NCBI GenBank assembly: GCA_947473805.1 | Contig: CANJGB010000028.1 | Span: 1-47,347 of the forward strand | Length of the DNA: 47,347 nucleotides | Source of the DNA: Alphaproteobacteria bacterium | GTDB lineage: Bacteria; Pseudomonadota; Alphaproteobacteria; Ferrovibrionales; Ferrovibrionaceae | Direction: 5' to 3' | In this document: positions 42,139 to 47,347 of the stretch, piece by piece | How the letters are laid out: each line of letters begins with the position of its first letter | Numbering within the stretch: the first letter of the stretch is position 1 | The notes under the pieces: model-generated | What the model saw: the letters and a program-made list of their open reading frames with translations, nothing else | The model's database searches: none | Told to the model about the DNA's origin: nothing | Program-made: the position numbers and the translations under genes

Positions 42139-43461
42139 TCATTGCGGCGCGGCGAGCGCCAGGATCGACGGTGGCGACGGCAGCACGACGGGCCGCGGCT
42201 TTTCCCATTTAAGCGTATCGAAGCGCCCGCAGGCGGGACACAGCGCGTGCCACAACAACGTCGGCGTCACGCAGGCGGCACAGAGCCAGACCGGCTCCGG
42301 CGGCGCCAGCACGCGCCGCGCGGCGAGATCACGCAAGCCGTCGTGATCGCCGTATTGCAGACGGTCGAGTTCAGCGCGCAGGACCAGGGCGGTCGGCCCC
42401 TGTTCGGGCAAGGCATCGAGTTCGGCGCGGGCGCGGACATTGTCGCCAGCGGCGAGGGCCGCCTCGGCCATCGCAAGACGCGCGGCCGGATCGTCGGACC
42501 AGACGCGGCCGACGAGATCTGCCATGTGCGAAACGCGGCGCTCTTTCGGCACGTCTTCCTTCGCCCAGGCGGCGGTCAGGTCGGGATGCGGCGCGGCGGA
42601 CCACGCGGCCTGCAGCACGCCCCGCGCCCGGCGCAGCTTGCCAAGACGGCGCAGAATGGCCGCCAACGTCACTGCGGCGGCCGGGTGGCCGGGCGACAGC
42701 TTCAGTGCGCTTTCAGCAAAGCGGCGCGCCGTGGCGGGATCCGCTTCGCTTTCGCGCGCCCGCTCGATCAGGATCGCCGCCAGCTTGCCATTGCCGTCGG
42801 ATACCGGCAAAGCGTGCGCCTTGAGCGCGCGCTCCACCGCATCCTGCGCGCCCGGCCAGTTACGCGCCGTGGCTTCGGCCTCGATCAAGGTCAGCAGCGC
42901 CCACGGCGCATCGGCGCGCACCGACACGGCACGCAGTGCGAGGCGACGAACCTCATCCACCTGGCCGGCCTTCTGCGCCTGGACCAGCAGGCCGCGCAGG
43001 CCGAGCAGTTCGGTGTCCTTGTGTTCGAGCATCCTGGTGAAGCGTTGATGCGCGGCGGCGTCATCGCCAGAGAGCTGCGCGGCCTGGGCGGTGAGCAACA
43101 GCGACAGGCGCGACTGGGGCAGCAGCTTGTCGACGCCGGTGGCCGCAGCAGCGGCGGCGCGCGCATCGCCCGCGGCCAGCGCGATCATGCCGCGCGAGAA
43201 CTGGCGATAGCCCTCGGCCTGGCGGCGCTCAAAGCTGCGCCGGCGCAGGCTGTTCGGCGCGGCAAAGATCCAGCGCAGCACGACGTATAGAACGAAGAGC
43301 AGCAACAGCGCGAGAAGCAGCAGCACGATCGCCACCGGCGCGCCGGTCTCGACCCGCAAGCCGTCCCAGTCGACCGCCAGCCGGCCGCCCTTCTCCGCGA
43401 CGAACGCGGCGAAGCCGGCGATGGCGCCGATCAGCAGCAGCGAGGTGATGAGACGGATCAC
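42139..43461 (-). CDS. hemY: HemY-type TPR membrane protein
   Basis: 440 residues. Two N-terminal membrane helices (about 3-22 and 42-66) frame the HemY_N region (LRRRSFERRQAEGYRQFSRGMIALAAGDARAAAAAA), then TPR-like helical repeats and a C-terminal CAACVTPTLLWHALCPACGRFDTLKW zinc-ribbon-like end. Found in the heme cluster of many proteobacteria; the precise role in heme synthesis is unclear. The GTG start overlaps the mitofilin gene stop at GTGA. Not the protoporphyrinogen oxidase also called HemY. Confidence 0.88.
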   Translation of the reverse strand: MIRLITSLLLIGAIAGFAAFVAEKGGRLAVDWDGLRVETGAPVAIVLLLLALLLLFVLYVVLRWIFAAPNSLRRRSFERRQAEGYRQFSRGMIALAAGDARAAAAAATGVDKLLPQSRLSLLLTAQAAQLSGDDAAAHQRFTRMLEHKDTELLGLRGLLVQAQKAGQVDEVRRLALRAVSVRADAPWALLTLIEAEATARNWPGAQDAVERALKAHALPVSDGNGKLAAILIERARESEADPATARRFAESALKLSPGHPAAAVTLAAILRRLGKLRRARGVLQAAWSAAPHPDLTAAWAKEDVPKERRVSHMADLVGRVWSDDPAARLAMAEAALAAGDNVRARAELDALPEQGPTALVLRAELDRLQYGDHDGLRDLAARRVLAPPEPVWLCAACVTPTLLWHALCPACGRFDTLKWEKPRPVVLPSPPSILALAAPQ

Positions 43462-44429
43462 GGCCGGGCAATGCCCTGGAGCCGACCGGCCACCACCGTG
43501 TCGAGCGCGGTCAGCGCACGTTCCAGCGCAAGGCGCCGTTCGGCCTCCGCGCGCCACTCGGCTGCGGCCTCAGCCGCCGGGCCCTGCAGCTGCCGCACCT
43601 CGGCAAGGGCGGCATCCAGATCGCCCGCCTGCAGGCGCATTTCGGCGCGCGCGGCGATGGCGCCTGGGTCGCTGCCCGCCGCCTCGCCCACCGGACGCAC
43701 GGTGATCAGGCGGCGCGCCCAGCGCTGAATGCGGCCCCACATATCGGTGACCGGCGCATCGCCCGCAGCAATCAATGTCGCCGGCAGGGGCGCGAAGCGC
43801 GCCGCAAGAATTGCAGGCGTGGCCACACCCGCGGACAGTGGCACGAGATCCTGCAGGGCCGGCAGATCGGGCCCGAGCTTGCGCACGGTCTCCAGCTCGG
43901 CTGCGAAGGGCCGTCCGCGCAGTGCGATATCGCGCAGACGCGCGGCAGACAGCATCAGCGCGACGGCATTCATCTGCGCCGCACCCTGTTCGCGCAGCTC
44001 GGCAAGATCGGCCAGTGAACGTTCCAGACCAGCCACCTTGGCGGCGAGGCCGGGATCTTCGCGGTTACGCTCCATCAGCTGGCGTTCGAGATCGGCAATC
44101 CGGCCCTCAAGCGCCCGCACCTGGTCGGGCGAGACGGCCGGCGGCGACGGCCGCGCGGCCAGATTTGCCACCTCGCGCTCCAGTACATCGAGCCGGGCAT
44201 CCGGCGCCGGCGGCGCCGGCGCCACATTGATCATGTCGGTCGTGGCCTGGATACGGTTGGCAATCCGCGGCCAGTACAGGTAGCCGGCGAGAGTCGCGGC
44301 CAGAATGAGGACAATGAACAGCAGCCAGCCGCTGCCGCGGCCAGCCGGCTTGCGCGGCGTCACAACGGGCTCGGCCTCCGCGTCAATGATCTGGTCGTTA
44401 TGGCCTTGGTCCGGGTTTGCCATGGTCAT
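43458..44429 (-). CDS. Mitofilin/COG4223-type membrane protein
   Basis: 323 residues. One N-terminal membrane helix (about 34-54, GWLLFIVLILAATLAGYLYW) is followed by a coiled coil (LDVLEREVANLAARPSPP, VRALEGRIADLERQLMERN) and an alpha-helical C-terminal domain (GDAPVTDMWGRIQRWARRLITVRP). It is the bacterial relative of the mitochondrial cristae protein Mic60 and conserved in this exact hem locus of alphaproteobacteria, where it is thought to shape the inner membrane. Between hemD and hemY. Confidence 0.88.
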   Translation of the reverse strand: MTMANPDQGHNDQIIDAEAEPVVTPRKPAGRGSGWLLFIVLILAATLAGYLYWPRIANRIQATTDMINVAPAPPAPDARLDVLEREVANLAARPSPPAVSPDQVRALEGRIADLERQLMERNREDPGLAAKVAGLERSLADLAELREQGAAQMNAVALMLSAARLRDIALRGRPFAAELETVRKLGPDLPALQDLVPLSAGVATPAILAARFAPLPATLIAAGDAPVTDMWGRIQRWARRLITVRPVGEAAGSDPGAIAARAEMRLQAGDLDAALAEVRQLQGPAAEAAAEWRAEAERRLALERALTALDTVVAGRLQGIARP

Positions 44430-44431
44430 CC

Positions 44432-45136
44432 TTACGGGGCCAGAAGATCGAGCAGGGCATCCTGGTCGGGGCGGGCGGCGGTGCGTATCCGGGCCCAGGA
44501 CACCTTATCCAGTGCGGCAACGACGTTGGCGCTGAGGCACAACGCTGAAACACGGGACAGGTTCGCCACCAGGCCCGCCCGCGTTACGAGGGTAACAAAG
44601 GCGGACGCCGTACGGGGAGAGAAAAACAGGGCGGCGTCGAGGCCGCCCTGCCGCAGCAATCCGGCGGTTTCCGGCGTCAGAACGGTCGCGGCAATGGCGT
44701 CGTACAGCACGACGCGGCGCACTGTGAAGCCCCAGGGCGCCAGCATGGCAGCAAGGTCGCCCGCCAGGTCCGCGCCTGCCGCGTGCAGCACCGCGCCCGC
44801 CTGCGGATCCAGAGTCCGGCCAACCAAGGCCGCCAGTGCGCCCACATCGCCATCGGCCGACATCACGTCGGCGAAGCCGGCAGCACGTGCGGCCTCGCCA
44901 CTGGCGGGACCGACCGTGAGAACGCGGATGTCGCGGCGGGGGGTGGCGGCGGCGAAGGCGGCGACGCCATTGGCCGAGGTGAACAAAACGGCCTGCGCGC
45001 CAGCAAGGTCGATAGTGACGCCCGTGCGACGGCGAATGTCGAGCAGCGGTTCCACCGCACTATCGATTCCGCGCGTTGCCAGCAGGCCGGCCAGGCGATC
45101 ACTGGCTGGGCGCGGGCGGGTGATCAACACGCGCAT
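44432..45136 (-). CDS. hemD: Uroporphyrinogen-III synthase
   Basis: Closes hydroxymethylbilane with inversion of ring D. 234 residues, two alternating domains: MRVLITRPRPASDRLAGLLATRGI, VLFTSANGVAAFA, VLTVGPASGEAARAAGF, ALFFSPRTASAFV, LCLSANVVAAL. Starts 12 nt after hemC and supplies its product to heme and related tetrapyrroles. Confidence 0.95.
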   Translation of the reverse strand: MRVLITRPRPASDRLAGLLATRGIDSAVEPLLDIRRRTGVTIDLAGAQAVLFTSANGVAAFAAATPRRDIRVLTVGPASGEAARAAGFADVMSADGDVGALAALVGRTLDPQAGAVLHAAGADLAGDLAAMLAPWGFTVRRVVLYDAIAATVLTPETAGLLRQGGLDAALFFSPRTASAFVTLVTRAGLVANLSRVSALCLSANVVAALDKVSWARIRTAARPDQDALLDLLAP

Positions 45137-45148
45137 TCGGACAAGCCG

Positions 45149-46087
45149 TCAGAAAGTGGCGAAGAAGTGCGGGCCGCCCCGCAATTTCAGTTCGGCGCCC
45201 GCTTCGGCACCCATCGCGATCGCATCGGCCGGCGTGCCGATGCGCGAGGTTTCCACCAGTTCGGTGCCGTTGGGCGTGACGATCAACGCGCGCAACGTCA
45301 GGTTCAGGTGATCGAGCCGGGCCAGAGCCGCGATCGGCGTGCGGCATGAGCCGTCGAGCGCGGCGAGCAGCGCCCGCTCGGCAGCGACGCAGATGGCCGT
45401 CGGCGGATGGTCGAGCGGCGCGAGGCGGGCGCGGGTCTCCGCGTCATCGCTGCGGCACTCGACGCCGACCGCGCCCTGGGCAACCGCCGGCAACATTTCC
45501 TCGACCGACAGGATGCCAGAGGCATGACGCTGCAGGCCCAGACGCTTCAGCCCCGCTAGTGCCAGCAGCGTGGCCTGCACCTCGCCCGCCGCGAGCTTGC
45601 GCAGCCGGGTTTCCACATTGCCGCGGAAACCGACCACGTTCAGGTCGGGCCGGCGATACAGCATCTGCGCCTGGCGGCGCAGACTTGACGTGCCGAGCCG
45701 CGCGCCGCGCGGCAGATCGGCCAGGCCGGTCGCGCCGATCAGCACGTCGCGCGGGTCCTCGCGCTCCAGCAACGCCGCGATCGTCAGGCCTTCGGGCAGG
45801 GCGGTTGGCATGTCCTTCATGGAATGGACCGCGATGTCGATGCCGCCGTCGAGCAGGGCTTCCTCGATCTCCTTGGTGAACAGGCCCTTGCCGCCAGCCA
45901 GCGCCAGCGGGCGGTCCTGGATGCGGTCGCCGGTGGTCTTGATCACCACGATCTCGATGGCCTCGGCCGGCAGGTCGGCATGGGCGGCGGCAAGCTGCGC
46001 CTTGACCATGTTGGCCTGGGCGAGCGCCAGCGGCGAACCGCGCGTGCCGATGCGGAAAAGGCCCTTGCCTTGCGGGGGTGTGGTCAT
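45149..46087 (-). CDS. hemC: Porphobilinogen deaminase
   Basis: Polymerises four porphobilinogens to hydroxymethylbilane. 312 residues. RIGTRGSPLALAQANMVKAQL, SMKDMPTALPEGL, LGTSSLRRQAQML and the dipyrromethane-cofactor Cys in LDGSCRTPIAAL are all present. First gene of the hemC-hemD-mitofilin-hemY unit, divergent from tsaD over 48 bp. Confidence 0.97.
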   Translation of the reverse strand: MTTPPQGKGLFRIGTRGSPLALAQANMVKAQLAAAHADLPAEAIEIVVIKTTGDRIQDRPLALAGGKGLFTKEIEEALLDGGIDIAVHSMKDMPTALPEGLTIAALLEREDPRDVLIGATGLADLPRGARLGTSSLRRQAQMLYRRPDLNVVGFRGNVETRLRKLAAGEVQATLLALAGLKRLGLQRHASGILSVEEMLPAVAQGAVGVECRSDDAETRARLAPLDHPPTAICVAAERALLAALDGSCRTPIAALARLDHLNLTLRALIVTPNGTELVETSRIGTPADAIAMGAEAGAELKLRGGPHFFATF

Positions 46088-46135
46088 GGTGCTAAGGGCT
46101 GGCTTCCCTGAATGATACGGCGCTCCTTATAGCAA

Positions 46136-47203
46136 ATGCTGGTGCTGGGAATCGAAACGAGTTGCGACGAGACCGCGGCCGCCGTGGTCGATGGCGCGGC
46201 GCCGATTCGCGACCGCATCCGCTCGAATGTGGTCCTGTCGCAGCTGGCGGAGCACGCCCCCTATGGCGGCGTGGTGCCGGAAATCGCCGCCCGCGCCCAT
46301 GTGGAGCATCTGGACCGGCTGGTGACCCAGGCGCTGGCGGAGGCCGGGGTCGGTTTCGCCGACCTGGACGGCATTGCCGCGACGGCCGGACCGGGCCTGA
46401 TCGGCGGCGTCCTGGTCGGGCTGATGACCGGCAAGGCGATTGCTCTGGCCACCGGCAAGCCGCTGCTGGCGGTCAACCACCTGGAGGGGCACGCCCTGAC
46501 CGCGCGCCTGACCCATGACGTGGCGTTCCCCTACCTGCTGCTGCTGGTGTCGGGCGGCCATTGCCAGTTGCTGAGCGTCGAGGGCGTCGGCAAGTACATT
46601 CGCCTGGGCACCACGATCGACGACGCCGCGGGCGAGGCGTTCGACAAGACGGCGAAGCTTCTCGGCCTCGGCTACCCCGGCGGGCCGGCGGTGGAGCGCA
46701 CGGCCAGGACCGGCAATGCGGCGCGGTTTGACCTGCCGCGGCCGCTGATGGGCCGGGCGGGCTGCGACTTTTCCTTTTCCGGGCTGAAGACGGCGGTGCG
46801 GAACATGCGCGCCACGCTGGGACCGGCGCCCTCGGCCGAGGACCTGGGCGATCTCGCGGCGAGCTTTCAGATGGCAGTGGCCGACGTGATCGCCGACCGG
46901 GTGCGGCACGCCATGTACTGGTTCGACACCCAGCATCCGGGCGTGGGCCGTCTGGTGGTCGCCGGCGGCGTCGCCGCCAACAGCGCCTTGCGCGAACGCC
47001 TGCGCGCGGTCGCGTTCGAGGAGGGTTTCACGCTGGATGTGCCGCCGCCGAAGCTGTGCACCGACAATGGCGCGATGATCGCGTGGGCGGGAGTCGAGCG
47101 GCTGCGCGCCGGCCTGGTTGATGACCTGACCGTGCGGGCCCGCCCGCGCTGGCCGCTGGACCCCGACGCGGAGCCGAAGCCCTTTGCCGGGGTCAAGGCC
47201 TGA
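46136..47203 (+). CDS. tsaD: tRNA N6-adenosine threonylcarbamoyltransferase TsaD
   Basis: Transfers threonylcarbamoyl from its AMP donor to A37 of ANN-decoding tRNAs, as part of the TsaBDE complex. 355 residues. [20 protein letters not shown] at the N-terminus, the metal-binding [46 protein letters not shown] and [15 protein letters not shown]. Complete to its TGA at 47201-47203, which forms the target site of the IS5-type insertion. The usual downstream neighbour gpsA is not seen. Confidence 0.97.
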   Translation: MLVLGIETSCDETAAAVVDGAAPIRDRIRSNVVLSQLAEHAPYGGVVPEIAARAHVEHLDRLVTQALAEAGVGFADLDGIAATAGPGLIGGVLVGLMTGKAIALATGKPLLAVNHLEGHALTARLTHDVAFPYLLLLVSGGHCQLLSVEGVGKYIRLGTTIDDAAGEAFDKTAKLLGLGYPGGPAVERTARTGNAARFDLPRPLMGRAGCDFSFSGLKTAVRNMRATLGPAPSAEDLGDLAASFQMAVADVIADRVRHAMYWFDTQHPGVGRLVVAGGVAANSALRERLRAVAFEEGFTLDVPPPKLCTDNGAMIAWAGVERLRAGLVDDLTVRARPRWPLDPDAEPKPFAGVKA

Positions 47204-47347
47204 GAGCCGTTCCGGAAAGTTGTTGAGTCGGAGGAATCAGTTGTGATTCGCTTACGGGCATCCGAATCGGATGTGGGAGATGCCCGATGTGGACGCCCGA
47301 ACACCGCCGCGCAGCTGACCGGCGCGGCCTGCGTTACCCGAGCGACC
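47204..47347 (+). mobile_element. IS5-family (IS1031-type) insertion sequence, 5' end only
   Basis: Begins with an 18-bp inverted repeat (47204-47221) that is the exact reverse complement of 126-143. The element has the same orientation as the copy at the left edge. Flanking TGA on the left side is the probable TNA target. The element continues beyond the window. Confidence 0.88.
47287..47347 (+). CDS. IS5-family transposase, N-terminal fragment
   Basis: ATG 47287 opens a frame reading MWTPEHRRAADRRGLRYPSD up to the last base. This is the typical N-terminus of IS5-group transposases in alphaproteobacteria, whose matching C-terminus is at bases 1-126. Partial because the window ends. Confidence 0.85.
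   Translation, partial: MWTPEHRRAADRRGLRYPSD

Noticed and set aside
46100-46136. Possible leaderless promoter for tsaD (TTATAG just before the ATG)
   Set aside because: Only 2-3 nt separate the box from the ATG, too few for a normal start site, and the -35 match is poor.

Overview
The window looks like a high-GC (mid-60s % by eye) alphaproteobacterial chromosome. Evidence is the hemC-hemD-mitofilin-hemY order divergent from tsaD, a DUF3309 protein, CaiB-type CoA transferases, NMT1/SsuA-like binding proteins and frequent GTG/TTG starts. A Rhodospirillales/Reyranella-like relative is plausible, but the genus cannot be fixed from sequence alone. Both ends stop inside the same IS5-family (IS1031-type) insertion sequence, 143-144 bases in on each side. 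This is what an assembly contig broken at a multicopy IS would look like.

Layout. 1-2.9 kb is a damaged edge: the IS5-type end sits in an IS1380 transposase remnant, which abuts a truncated and internally deleted cheB-cheR gene. A degenerate cold-shock paralogue and two small genes follow. 3.0-4.4 kb holds an intact cold-shock gene and a transglutaminase-like protein. 4.4-8.8 kb is thiamine metabolism: thiC (+) and thiM-thiE-thiD (-) converge, each behind its own TPP riboswitch. 8.8-12.3 kb has an aminotransferase, a class I glutamine amidotransferase and an RsmB-like rRNA m5C methyltransferase, followed by nine 10-bp tandem repeats.

12,485-15,455 is a complete 2,971-bp IS1595-family transposon with 22-bp perfect terminal inverted repeats and an 8-bp target duplication. 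It carries at least six small passenger genes, including a protein with a HEPN-type R-x4-H motif. This is the best candidate for an undescribed system in the window.

15.5-24.4 kb has a DUF3309 membrane peptide, an orphan NMT1-like binding protein, a CoA-transferase / biotin-carrier / carboxyltransferase operon, a membrane histidine kinase, a CHRD gene split by an in-frame amber codon, small proteins and a GNAT acetyltransferase. 24.4-26.05 kb is a visibly AT-richer insert. It holds a PD-(D/E)xK-like nuclease gene broken by a frameshift and ends at a degenerate tRNA-Thr(CGU). The intact tRNA-Thr(CGU) lies 1 kb further on, beyond a YkgJ-type gene.

27.3-42.1 kb is a large catabolic island: LLM flavin oxidoreductase, MFS exporter, two enoyl-CoA hydratases, a complete NMT1/Ssu-type ABC importer (binding protein, ATPase, permease), a thiolase with its DUF35 partner, an alpha/beta hydrolase, two acyl-CoA dehydrogenases, an acyl-CoA ligase and two glutathione transferases. 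Together they suggest uptake, CoA activation and beta-oxidation-like breakdown of an unidentified organic acid or ring compound. 42.1-47.2 kb is the conserved heme/tsaD block, ended by the second IS copy inserted at the tsaD stop codon.
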